The position numbers and the translations under genes were made by a program. A model generated the notes under the pieces. The model saw only the letters and a list, made by a program, of their open reading frames with translations. It had not been told where the DNA came from and made no database searches. 64,000 bases of DNA from an uncultured Lachnospiraceae bacterium (GTDB lineage: Bacteria > Bacillota > Clostridia > Lachnospirales > Lachnospiraceae): the NCBI GenBank assembly GCA_910578645.1, contig CAJTQI010000001.1, forward strand, positions 882,387 through 946,386, given 5' to 3'. This document shows, in pieces, positions 55,092 through 64,000 of this stretch (within the stretch, counting starts at the first letter, position 1; every line of letters starts with the position of its first letter).

Positions 55092-55775
55092 ATGAATACA
55101 CAGTTTATTATGGATTATCTATGGGCGCTTAGCATGAATAATAACCGAGAATGGTATCATGCGAATAAGGACGACTATAAAAAAGCAAATGACGAATTTG
55201 AAGGATTATTACAGGCGTTGATGTTGGAAATCGGAAAATTTGACAGTAGTATTTTGCATAATAATCCAAAGGAGCTTACATTTAAGATTGTACGGGATAC
55301 CCGTTTTAGCCATGACAAATCGCCTTATAATCCTGCGTTCCGTGCCCATATTTCTTCAAAGGGTAAGTTACCTGTTCCTGTCGGATATTATCTTATGGTG
55401 AAACCTGACAATCAATCTTTTTTGGGCGGTGGCTTGTTTGCAGATATGTTTAAGAATGCCACAACGATGATAAGGGATTATATTGTACAAAACGGTGAAG
55501 AATGGGAAAAGATTATACATGAGCCTGAATTTAAAAAGTATTTTACCGTGCAAGGAACGGCGTTAAAGAAGGTTCCTGCAGGATATGAGAAAGAACATCC
55601 TCAGGTAGAATATCTGAAATATAAGAGCTGGTATTTGGAATATCCAATAAAAGATGAAGAATTGAAGGATGCGGATGCGTTCGTTACAAAGGCAGTAGAA
55701 CTTTTTCGGCTTATGAAACCTTTTAACGATTATTTGAACAAAGCGTTGGTGGGATTCCAGATGCCGACAAGGTAG
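55092..55775 (+). CDS. DUF2461 family protein
   Basis: This 227-residue soluble protein has the DUF2461 pattern: LWALSMNNNREWYHANKDDY at the start, PKELTFKIVRDTRFSHDKSPYNP in the middle and GGGLFADMFK later (quoted in part). The family function is unknown. It is probably cotranscribed with the sigma factor (15-bp gap, ribosome site AAAGGAGATG). Confidence 0.82.
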   Translation: MNTQFIMDYLWALSMNNNREWYHANKDDYKKANDEFEGLLQALMLEIGKFDSSILHNNPKELTFKIVRDTRFSHDKSPYNPAFRAHISSKGKLPVPVGYYLMVKPDNQSFLGGGLFADMFKNATTMIRDYIVQNGEEWEKIIHEPEFKKYFTVQGTALKKVPAGYEKEHPQVEYLKYKSWYLEYPIKDEELKDADAFVTKAVELFRLMKPFNDYLNKALVGFQMPTR

Positions 55776-55875
55776 CGGAATACTCAAAAAAGGTTGATGG
55801 CAGCCATCGTGTACCGAAGAAATTTAGGAGAACAAATATCCGGAGCAGGATGTGAACTGCAAATAAAATAGACAG

Positions 55876-55925
55876 TCATAACCCCTCAGAACACTTCATA
55901 CAATGTAAAAAAGTGTTCTGAGGGG
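55876..55925 (+). promoter_or_regulatory. Sigma-E-type promoter nested in a terminator-like hairpin, before spoIIID
   Basis: TCATAAC (55876-55882), 14 nt, CATACAAT (55897-55904) match the sigma-E consensus; the -10 is perfect. CCCCTCAGAACACTT (55882-55896) and AAGTGTTCTGAGGGG (55911-55925) form a perfect 15-bp stem, with the -10 box as its loop. The right arm contains the Shine-Dalgarno GAGGGG and is followed by a T-rich stretch. The predicted start site (55910-55912) is the first base of the right arm, so sigma-E transcripts cannot form the stem but read-through RNA can. Confidence 0.75.
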
Positions 55926-55932
55926 TTTCCTT

Positions 55933-56190
55933 TTGAAAGATTATATTGAGGAGCGTGCAATTCAGATTGCCAATTATATCATTGAGAATAATGCTACGGT
56001 GAGACAGACAGCGAAGGAGTTTGGGATTAGTAAGTCTACGGTACATAAAGACGTAACAGACCGTCTTGCGCAGTTGAATCCGTCCCTGGCGGCAGAGGCA
56101 AGAAAAGTATTGGACGTCAACAAATCAGAAAGACATATTCGCGGAGGATTGGCTACAAGGGAGAAATACTTGCATCAGCATGGGTTTTAA
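55933..56190 (+). CDS. spoIIID: Stage III sporulation transcriptional regulator SpoIIID
   Basis: This 85-residue protein is SpoIIID, the small mother-cell regulator that acts after sigma-E. The helix-turn-helix ATVRQTAKEFGISKSTVHKDV (in part) and the C-terminal basic tail SERHIRGGLATREKYLHQH are typical. The start is TTG at 55933, 7 nt after GAGGGG; the next ATG-type start would remove the conserved N-terminus (KDYIEERAIQIANYI). The hairpin promoter above it suggests strict control by sigma-E. Confidence 0.93.
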   Translation: MKDYIEERAIQIANYIIENNATVRQTAKEFGISKSTVHKDVTDRLAQLNPSLAAEARKVLDVNKSERHIRGGLATREKYLHQHGF

Positions 56191-56338
56191 GGTGGAGCCT
56201 ATATACAAAAAGTTCAATGCAGAGAGTGATGAATGTGCTTTACATTGTTTGGGAATAGGCATAGAATAAGTTGGGAATCATCTATGCGGATGCAGATGAT
56301 AAAATAACTTCAGAATTTATGTGAGGACAGTGACGGGG

Positions 56339-57717
56339 ATGCACACGGAAGAAGAAGTAAGGGGAACGTTTTATAGTAACGCTGAACTTAAGAAACTGAT
56401 TCTGCCTTTAATTATGGAACAGCTTCTGGCTATTTTAGTCGGTATGCTAGATACTGTCATGATTTCCGGTGTCGGGGAGGCGGCGGTGTCGGGTGTCTCA
56501 TTGGTGGATAATATCAATATTTTGGTTATTCAGGTTTTTGCGGCACTCGCCACCGGCGGCGCCGTTGTGGCAGGACATGCATTGGGGCAACACAATGAGG
56601 AATTGGCGGGGCGCTCTGCATGGCAGATGGTTCTTTTCCTGCTGTATGCCTCGATAGTCACCACGGCTGTGCTGCTGGGATGGCATACGACTATTCTCAG
56701 AGCGGTTTTCGGGCAGGTGGAGTCAGAGGTTATGGAAAGCGCTACAATCTACTTGATTATTACGGGATTGTCCATCTGCCCGTTGGCGCTCTACAATGGA
56801 TGTGCTGCACTTTTTCGTGCCATGGGTGATTCCAAAACTACTATGTACATATCCTTACTTATGAATTTGCTGAATTTAGTCGGGAACGTCCTTTTGATTT
56901 TTGGATTTAAGATGGGTGTGGCGGGCGCTGCAATTTCCACTACCGTATCAAGAACGGTTGCCGCGGTTATTATTTTCGGTATGCTGTTTAGGGAAGACAG
57001 GGTGATTCATTTCAGGCACCGGATAACTGCAAAACTTCACTTGAAGCAGATTAAAAAGATTTTGTATATTGGGGTACCCAACGGACTGGAGAACAGTCTT
57101 TTCCAATTGGGGAAAATCCTGCTATTAAGTCTGGTATCCACGTTTGGCACATCGGCAATCGCTGCAAACGCGGTTTGCGGCACAATAGCCAATTTCAATA
57201 TTCTGCCAGGGGTATCAATCAACTTGGCGATTCTATCGGTGGCTTCTTACTGTATAGGCGCCGGAGATTACGGACAGACCAGGTATTACACGAGAAAACT
57301 TATGCGGTTGACGTCCGCCGGCATGATAGCAGTGTCTCTTGTGATGATTCTTTTATGCAGGAAAATGCTTCTGCTTTATCATCTGACACCGGAGACGGAA
57401 GAGCTGGCGGTACAGGTAATACGTTATCATGCGTGTATGTGCATGTTTGCGTGGGCCCCGTCCTTTTCACTGCCCAATACACTGCGGGCGGCAGGGGATG
57501 TCATGTGGACGATGGCTATCGCCATTATTTCCATGTGGGTATTTAGGATTGGCACGGCGTACTTTTTCAGCAATGTGTTTCATATGGGGTTGATTGGCAT
57601 ATGGGTTGCCATGACGATTGACTGGATGTTTAGGGGTGTCTGTTACGAGGTCAGATATCATAGCGGCAAATGGGAGAAAGTATTGGGAAAAAACAGTAGC
57701 AAGAATGGAGAGAAAGC

Positions 57718-57721
<4 letters not shown>
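56339..57721 (+). CDS. MATE-family exporter, coupled to guaA
   Basis: This 460-residue membrane protein has about 12 hydrophobic segments. The N-terminal LILPLIMEQLLAILVGMLDTVMISGVGEAAVSGVSLVD (quoted only in part here as the LPLI.EQ..A...G..DT.M pattern) marks the NorM/DinF-like branch. It differs from the exporter at 32963. Its stop overlaps the guaA start in ATGA, so guaA translation probably follows it. ATG 56339 was chosen over GTG 56321, which has no ribosome site. Confidence 0.83.
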
Positions 57722-59255
<1,534 letters not shown>

Positions 59256-59259
<4 letters not shown>

Positions 59260-60200
59260 CCATGAGCTGTATTAATATTATCAATATTATAGAACGGAAA
59301 ATTCCGCAGTATATAGGGCGGATATTGTTGTTTATATTTTTTTGCAGCGGTATTTTTCTATACGGATGTGCAGGGAAAAGCGGAGAAAACGGCAGGGTAA
59401 TTGTCAGTGATGCGGACAGAGCCTCTCATCTGTTGGAAGAAGGGCAGGTAAAAGTGACTTTTTTTGACGTGGGAAAAGGAGACGCTATTTTGGTTGAAAC
59501 TTCGGGGCATTCCATGCTAATCGACTCTGGCTATGACGATACGTCGGGAATCCTTCTGAGTTATATGGAGGAACAGAGTATTTCCGGTTTGGACTATCTG
59601 GTTCTGACACATTTTGACAAAGACCATGTGGGCGGAGCTGACCGGATGATAGAAAATGTGCAGGTAAAAGAAGTGCTTCAGCCTGATTATCAATCTGACA
59701 GTGAGCAATATCAGGAATATGTTGAGGCGGCGAAAGTGGGAAAAATATCTCCGGTCTTAGTGACAGAAACAATGAAATTATCCTTTGACGGGGTGGACTT
59801 TCTGATTATCCCGCCCGCCCAGAAAAACTATGAAGAAGAGAATGACTTTTCCCTGGTAGTTAGTATGGTTTGTGGAGAAAAAAGTTTTCTGTTTGCGGGA
59901 GACTGTGAAAAAGAAAGGCTGGATGAACTGATAGGGCAAGATAAGTTTGCGCTTCCCCATGATGTGTTAAAAACTCCGCACCATGGAAGAAAAGAAAAAA
60001 ATTCGGAGGAATTTTTGCAGGCTGTCAGACCTTCGATAGCGGTGATTACCAATTCGGAAGAAAAAATAGGAGACGGCAAAGTTTGCCAAATACTGGGGGA
60101 GATGAAGACGGAGGTTTATTTTACGGGAAATGGACCGGTTACGTGCCTGTGCGATGGAGAAGAGCTGCAGATTATCCAGAAAAACTATGACATGAAATAA
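59256..60200 (+). CDS. Metallo-beta-lactamase-fold lipoprotein (ComEC C-terminal type)
   Basis: This 314-residue exported protein has a membrane signal with lipobox-like YGC (Cys near residue 38), then an MBL domain as in the ComEC C-terminus: VTFFDVGKGDAILVET, LTHFDKDHVGGAD (metal ligands, about residue 118), FAGDCE and KTPHHGRKEKN. The fold suggests a secreted phosphodiesterase or nuclease. ATG 59256 overlaps the guaA stop; GGAG lies 5 nt upstream. An operon of exporter, GMP synthase and extracellular hydrolase is unusual. Confidence 0.8.
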
Positions 60201-60206
60201 AACAAG

Positions 60207-60255
60207 AGACCTTGTGGAGAGAAGGAGTTTATCCCGCTTTCTACAAGGTCTTTTT
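60207..60255 (+). terminator. Terminator of the MATE-guaA-MBL operon
   Basis: AGACCTTGT (60207-60215) pairs perfectly with ACAAGGTCT (60243-60251), followed by TTTTT. Confidence 0.85.
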
Positions 60256-60257
60256 AT

Positions 60258-60591
60258 AATATATATTAGGATAGGGTGTCAAAAAGTGCATTTTATAAGC
60301 GACATGGGCAAATTACATAAAATGTTCTCTTGTGTCGGTTTCCGTCATATGGATTTTCTAAAATATTCCGGAAAATATATGGAAGCGGACGTAACCGCCC
60401 TCTATTGGCTTAGATGGCGAATAGAGGGCTTTTCGGGGCGTCCATGCCTCGAAATTACTGGAGATTACTCGGAATATTAAGAAAATCTCATATTCCTACG
60501 AAGGACAGCTTCGTGAACATTTTATGCAATTTGCCAGTGAAATTTTATGATAACATCTTTTGACACCCTAATAATTATAGGAAAGTTCTTG
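60258..60591. repeat. Interspersed large-hairpin repeat, copy C (full length)
   Basis: It aligns with copy B over its whole length, with inverted ends (TATTAGGATAGGGTGTC and, on the other strand, CCTATAATTATTAGGGTGTC). In the centre CCCTCTATT pairs with AATAGAGGG, a longer stem than in copy B, where the same place has other bases. The differences partly keep the pairing. It is placed 3 bp after the guaA-operon terminator and ends 26 bp before degV. Confidence 0.88.
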
Positions 60592-60616
60592 AATATCTTA
60601 GGGTGTGCCCGTTTTC

Positions 60617-61525
60617 TTACTGTGGATGAACCCCTTTTTCGATAATCCCGAATCCGAGGGGATATGGACCGGTGTGTACCGCGATGGTGGCCCCGATTTG
60701 GTAAAGGGGGATGCTCTCTATGGCATATCCCTTTTGCTGCAATGTGGATATAGCCTGCTCACGGAAAGCGAGCGCTTCTTCTTTGTCATATCCATAGCCA
60801 ATTGCAAGACTGTAGCATTCAATGCCCAGGCTGCTCTTCTGTAAATAGTCCAAAAGAAGATTCATGACTTTCTTTAAAGTGCGTTTCCGTCCCCTGTCTA
60901 ACCCGGAGGGAAAGATTTCACCCTGTTTTAATGTAATGACAGGGCGGATATCCAGTGCGCCGCCTGCCAGGGCAGCTACTTTGCCGATGCGTCCGCCATG
61001 TTTTAAATATTCCATGTTGCCTACGGTAAAGAAAATTCTTCCGGTACTCTTAATCTCTTCCAGCCGAGCTACGGCATCCTCGTAACTTACGCCGCAATCG
61101 CGTAGGGAAGCAGCCTCCAGGACGTATTGTCCCTGCAGGACGGTATTGATGGTTGCGTCAATAACAGTGATTTCCGCTCGGGGGTATTCTTCCAACAAAA
61201 GTGAGCGGGCATTGAGGGCTGACTGCATGGAACCGCTGAATTTCGTTGTGATGCAAATACAGATTATGGGAATTCCTGCTTCCACAAAAGGAAGGAAGAC
61301 TTCCTCGTAATCTGGGATGGATGGCATGGAAGACTTTGGGTATACACTTTTTTTATCTATCATCTGTTGATAAAAGTCCCTGACGCCTATTTCTGCAATT
61401 TCTTTGTAATAGTGTTCGTCGTCGAAAGACACGTAAAAAGGTACGACAGTGATATTTTTTTCCTGTACCAATTCCGGTGGTAAATCACAGGAGCCGTCGC
61501 TGACAATATGGAATGGTTCTTTCAT
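60617..61525 (-). CDS. DegV-family fatty-acid-binding protein
   Basis: This 302-residue protein binds a fatty acid and in Firmicutes (as FakB) hands it to the kinase FakA. Seen motifs are IVSDGSCDLPPEL at the N-terminus, KSSMPSIPDYEE, ITTKFSGSMQSA with the fatty-acid contacts, and the late HTGPYPLGFG. No FakA-like gene is near. The 570 bp between degV and the second guaA hold only short hairpins and a promoter. Confidence 0.88.
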   Translation of the reverse strand: MKEPFHIVSDGSCDLPPELVQEKNITVVPFYVSFDDEHYYKEIAEIGVRDFYQQMIDKKSVYPKSSMPSIPDYEEVFLPFVEAGIPIICICITTKFSGSMQSALNARSLLLEEYPRAEITVIDATINTVLQGQYVLEAASLRDCGVSYEDAVARLEEIKSTGRIFFTVGNMEYLKHGGRIGKVAALAGGALDIRPVITLKQGEIFPSGLDRGRKRTLKKVMNLLLDYLQKSSLGIECYSLAIGYGYDKEEALAFREQAISTLQQKGYAIESIPLYQIGATIAVHTGPYPLGFGIIEKGVHPQ

Positions 61526-61702
61526 GTTAAAAAATCCTCTTTTTTATTTAAATTTAAGTAATATAGTCCTGCGCTAGCCCACGCAAGTAATATGCTAAGG
61601 TAAAACGGATATCGCTATTATAATGACCAGATAACCATCATACTAATAACTATGCCTTTTTCTCAACCTGAGAATTTTGGGCTGTAGGCACAACATTTAC
61701 AA

Positions 61703-61739
61703 GACGAATAAATTCGTCTGTGAAAATTAATTTTTCACA
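61703..61739. other. Two adjacent hairpins in the degV-guaA2 gap
   Basis: GACGAAT/ATTCGTC (61703-61709/61712-61718) and TGTGAAAA/TTTTCACA (61719-61726/61732-61739). Elsewhere in 61526-62096 I see AT-rich sequence, no purine riboswitch and no gene. Confidence 0.5.
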
Positions 61740-61979
61740 TTGACTTCGCTAGAATATAGGATACTACGTTTATATGGTAAATGCAATTGCTTTACATATA
61801 AATATTACAGAGTGGAGTTATATGAACTTTTTTTGGTAGTTTTTAATACTATGTATTGTGTTGCACTGTGGTTTATATGAAATTGCGGGTGGCGGTATGT
61901 TTAGAAAAAATTAACAGGGACAGTTGTATGATGAAAAAGATATTTGTATAAAGGGAGAATGGTGAATAGAAGAATTTCG

Positions 61980-62009
61980 TTGCTTTTCGGGGGAATTATA
62001 CTATATAAT
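61980..62009 (+). promoter_or_regulatory. Promoter candidate for the second guaA-like gene
   Basis: TTGCTT (61980-61985), 18 nt, TATAAT (62004-62009), followed by an 87-nt leader to the start at 62097. Confidence 0.55.
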
Positions 62010-62096
62010 AAGTGACAATAGGATTCCGTGTTTGTACAGGCGGCGGAATGAGACAGAACTGGGGTGGCAAAACGAAGGACAAGGAGGCTTTCCACA

Positions 62097-63389
62097 ATGA
62101 AACAAGATTTGATTGTAATTTTGGATTTAGGCAGTACGAAGAACACTGTTGTTGCGCGTGCAATCCGTGAACTCGGTGTGTACAGTGAAATACATCCCCA
62201 TGATATTTCGGTGGAGGAGTTGAGAGCTTTAAAAAATGTAAAAGGCATTCTGCTAAATGGCGGGGAAAACAGAGTGGTTGACGGAAAGGCTGTGGAAGTA
62301 AGTCCGGAACTTTACGATATGGGGATTCCCATGCTTTCTATAGATTATCCGCAGTCGAAATGCGCGACCCAGTTAAGTGGGATTCCGAATGCAGATACGC
62401 TTAAAAAGTTTGTTTTCGAGGATTGTGGAGCGGAAGCCAATTGGAACATGAAGAACTTTATCGCTGACCAGGTTGAACTGATTAGACAGCAGGTGGGGGA
62501 TAAAAAAGTTCTGTTGGCATTATCCGGTGGCGTAGATTCATCCGTGGTGGCGGCGATGTTAGTTAAGGCCATTGGACAGCAGTTGGTATGTGTGCATGTT
62601 AACCATGGCCTGATGCGGAAGAATGAATCTGAAAGTGTTGTAAAAGTGTTCCGCGATGAATTGCATGCAAATCTGATTTATGTGGATGCTTCCGAACGGT
62701 TCCTTAGTAAGCTTGAGAGTGTGGCTGACCCGGAACAGAAGCGCAAGATTATTGGCGGAGAATTTATCCGTGTCTTTGAAGAGGAAGCGAGAAAACTGGA
62801 GGGAATCGATTTCTTAGGACAGGGAACAATCTACCCTGATATTATCGAAAGCGGTACGAAGACGGCTAAGATGGTAAAATCCCATCACAATGTAGGTGGT
62901 CTTCCGGAAGACTTAAAGTTTGAACTGGTTGAACCGCTGAAGCAGCTTTTCAAAGACGAAGTCCGTGCCTGCGGCGTTGAATTAGGCATTCCGCATGACA
63001 TGGTATATCGTCAGCCTTTCCCGGGTCCGGGTCTGGGCGTGAGATGCTTAGGAGCAATTACGAAGGACAGACTGGAGGCAGTCCGGGAGTCAGATGCAAT
63101 TTTGAGGGAAGAGTTTGCAAAGGCCGGGTTAGATAAGAAGGTATGGCAGTATTTTACAGTAGTGCCGGATTTTAAATCGGTGGGAATGAAGAATAATGCG
63201 CGAGTGTTTGAGTACATGGTGATTATCCGTGCAATCAATACGATTGACGCGATGACGGCATCGATTGAGAAAGTAGATTGGGATGTGCTGGAGAGAATTA
63301 CGCAGAGAATTTTGGGAGAGGTGGAGAATGTGAACCGGGTTTGCTATGATATGAGCCCGAAGCCGCCGGCGACGATTGAGTTCGAGTAA
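62097..63389 (+). CDS. GMP synthase-like protein with degenerate, shortened amidotransferase domain
   Basis: This 430-residue paralogue of guaA has an intact ATP-pyrophosphatase (LSGGVDSSVVAAML) and C-terminal domain (QPFPGPGLGVR, ending KPPATIEFE). The N-terminal glutaminase domain is cut by about 80 residues. The position of the catalytic Cys (GICYGSQ in the other copy) reads SIDYPQSK, and the His-Glu part (FHPEV) is absent. It should therefore use free ammonia or a partner glutaminase, or have another role. AAGGAGG precedes ATG 62097. Confidence 0.88.
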   Translation: MKQDLIVILDLGSTKNTVVARAIRELGVYSEIHPHDISVEELRALKNVKGILLNGGENRVVDGKAVEVSPELYDMGIPMLSIDYPQSKCATQLSGIPNADTLKKFVFEDCGAEANWNMKNFIADQVELIRQQVGDKKVLLALSGGVDSSVVAAMLVKAIGQQLVCVHVNHGLMRKNESESVVKVFRDELHANLIYVDASERFLSKLESVADPEQKRKIIGGEFIRVFEEEARKLEGIDFLGQGTIYPDIIESGTKTAKMVKSHHNVGGLPEDLKFELVEPLKQLFKDEVRACGVELGIPHDMVYRQPFPGPGLGVRCLGAITKDRLEAVRESDAILREEFAKAGLDKKVWQYFTVVPDFKSVGMKNNARVFEYMVIIRAINTIDAMTASIEKVDWDVLERITQRILGEVENVNRVCYDMSPKPPATIEFE

Positions 63390-63396
63390 CAGATAG

Positions 63397-63440
63397 AATC
63401 CCGGAAATGCTGATAAAATGGGCGTTTCCGGGATTGCTTT
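63397..63440 (+). terminator. Terminator of the guaA-like gene
   Basis: AATCCCGGAAA (63397-63407) pairs perfectly with TTTCCGGGATT (63425-63435), followed by GCTTT. Confidence 0.75.
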
Positions 63441-63448
63441 ATGCTTGT

Positions 63449-63468
63449 TGGCTCTAAAATGGCTCTAA
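63449..63468. repeat. Direct repeat TGGCTCTAA x2
   Basis: TGGCTCTAA occurs at 63449-63457 and 63460-63468, 2 bp apart, just behind the guaA-like gene. The 3' end of guaA is a known integration site for mobile elements, but no integrase is in view, so an attachment site is only a possibility. Confidence 0.3.
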
Positions 63469-63493
63469 TTATTTGATGAATACTGGATTTGGG

Positions 63494-63513
63494 GCAGGTA
63501 TCGTGATACCTGC
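63494..63513. promoter_or_regulatory. Perfect palindrome upstream of the toxin gene
   Basis: GCAGGTATC-gt-GATACCTGC is a 9-bp inverted repeat with a 2-bp centre, 21 bp before the -35 box of the toxin promoter. It could be an operator. Confidence 0.4.
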
Positions 63514-63533
63514 AAACAAATTTAAAGAACTAA

Positions 63534-63562
63534 TTGCCATTCATATATCTTCGTGTTACAAT
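63534..63562 (+). promoter_or_regulatory. Promoter of the small toxin gene
   Basis: TTGCCA (63534-63539), 17 nt, TACAAT (63557-63562), giving a leader of about 85 nt. In the leader, CCTCCC (63597-63602) can pair with GGGAGG (63640-63645), the ribosome site. Confidence 0.6.
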
Positions 63563-63653
63563 ACATCTACGGAAAGTACCCATGACAGGGTGGTAGCCTC
63601 CCGAGTTTATGAAAACCGGCGTGCCGGAATACATAGGAAGGGAGGTGGCGCCG

Positions 63654-63773
63654 ATGACAGCTTTTGAAATCATTTCGATTTTCATTGGAATATTAGCATT
63701 GCTGATGTCCTTTGGTAGCTTAATTGTTGCGTTGCTTGCCTTTCTCGATAAGAGAAACAACAAGCGAAAATAA
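63654..63773 (+). CDS. Holin-like small toxin (type I toxin family)
   Basis: This 39-residue peptide begins MTAFEIISIFIGILALLMSF and ends LDKRNNKRK: one membrane helix and a basic tail, like the TxpA/BsrG group and the Pfam 'putative holin-like toxin' family. GGGAGGTGG lies 8 nt before the ATG. The gene has its own promoter and is faced by an antisense promoter beyond its 3' end, the usual layout of a type I toxin-antitoxin pair. The peptide would insert in the membrane when not repressed. Confidence 0.75.
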   Translation: MTAFEIISIFIGILALLMSFGSLIVALLAFLDKRNNKRK

Positions 63774-63876
63774 AAATGCCTATCCTGTCTGATCCACAGG
63801 ATAGGCGGTGTCCGTAAGGACAATCATTAACCTAAACTCGGAGCATCCACTTTGGAGTGGGTGCTTTCCCTTTGTA
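63768..63876 (-). ncRNA. Predicted antisense antitoxin RNA
   Basis: On the minus strand, TTGAAA (63911-63906), 18 nt, TATTAT (63887-63882) predict a start near 63875. The RNA would run left over the toxin 3' region. It would end at the hairpin GCCTATCCTGT/ACAGGATAGGC (63778-63806), which on this strand is followed by ATTTTTATTTT. Length about 105-110 nt, overlapping the toxin mRNA tail. Promoter and terminator are seen; the RNA itself is inferred. Confidence 0.6.
63842..63870 (+). terminator. Terminator of the toxin mRNA
   Basis: AGCATCCACT pairs with AGTGGGTGCT (one G-U), followed by TTCCCTTT. Beyond 63912 to the window end I see no gene. Confidence 0.6.
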
Positions 63877-64000
63877 TTGTTATAATACCATTGAATGTGA
63901 AATGTTTCAAGGGATTTCTGCTAAAATCTGTAGATATTGTTCAGTAAATTTTGATTTCCCCCTCATAATTATCGGCTCTTTCCAATAGAGGACCGGTTGC

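Noticed and set aside
61526..62096. A purine riboswitch before the second guaA-like gene
   Set aside because: The conserved junction bases of the purine aptamer were not found; only two simple hairpins and a promoter are visible.
63585..63602. AGGGTGGTAGCC resembling a T-box motif
   Set aside because: It lies in the toxin leader, where CCTCCC pairs with the ribosome site; no other T-box part is present.
63473..63667. A 64-codon open frame overlapping the toxin leader
   Set aside because: It contains the toxin promoter and ribosome site, has no ribosome site of its own and no recognisable protein features.

Overview
This 64 kb window looks like chromosomal DNA of a spore-forming, plant-glycan-using member of the Lachnospiraceae (Bacillota, Clostridia). 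The clues are two sporulation genes (a SipL-like SPOCS/LysM coat protein and spoIIID), strong AGGAGG-type ribosome sites, several lipoprotein-dependent sugar ABC importers with glycoside hydrolases, a YesM/YesN-type two-component pair, and the family resemblance of the housekeeping genes. No rRNA, tRNA, CRISPR array, transposase or integrase gene was recognised.

Layout. 0-8 kb: the 3' part of a degenerate GH9-like protein, then a galactoside locus with a GH36 alpha-galactosidase divergent from a three-gene ABC importer and a LacI-family repressor. 8-14 kb: plsC, a PrcB-like lipoprotein, and pyrimidine genes (pyrC, pyrK, pyrD) interrupted by a HepT/MntA toxin-antitoxin pair. 14-18 kb: the SipL-like gene under a sigma-E-type promoter, a membrane spermidine-synthase-like protein, and an APH(3')-like kinase. 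18-28 kb: a second glycan locus (esterase, YesM/YesN pair, ABC importer, GH5-like hydrolase, second esterase). 28-34.7 kb: a mixed region with an AraC fragment, a decayed MATE gene, an acetyltransferase, a Uma2 protein, an ANT(6)-like enzyme, a LysR regulator, an intact MATE exporter and a DUF3795 protein. 34.8-43 kb: an NSS-type sodium symporter, then a minus-strand GH42-GH29-GH31 operon that would suit stripping of fucosylated xyloglucan side chains. 43-60 kb: mainly housekeeping and envelope genes (ispE, GntR, murI, DUF1934, PPIase lipoprotein, asnS, NlpC/P60 hydrolase, chemoreceptor, sigma factor, DUF2461, spoIIID) and a translationally coupled MATE-guaA-MBL lipoprotein operon. 60-64 kb: degV, a second, shortened guaA paralogue without a working glutaminase domain, and a tiny holin-like toxin gene with a convergent antisense promoter.

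The most unusual content is non-coding. (1) Two sporulation genes share one layout: the sigma-E-like -10 box lies in the left arm or loop of a hairpin whose right arm leads into the Shine-Dalgarno, so only transcripts started inside the hairpin would have a free ribosome site. (2) Three unrelated genes (GH5-like, NSS symporter, murI) have 5' leaders with interleaved stems (pseudoknot type) ending in the same tail, GCGCAGAAATGG, at the Shine-Dalgarno. (3) Three copies of a ~320 bp element that folds on itself over its whole length are spread across the window. (4) A 93-bp tandem repeat carrying terminator hairpins sits inside an ABC operon, and its starting motif recurs at the right edge of two of the large hairpin elements. 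All RNA structures were read by eye; no folding or database search was run.
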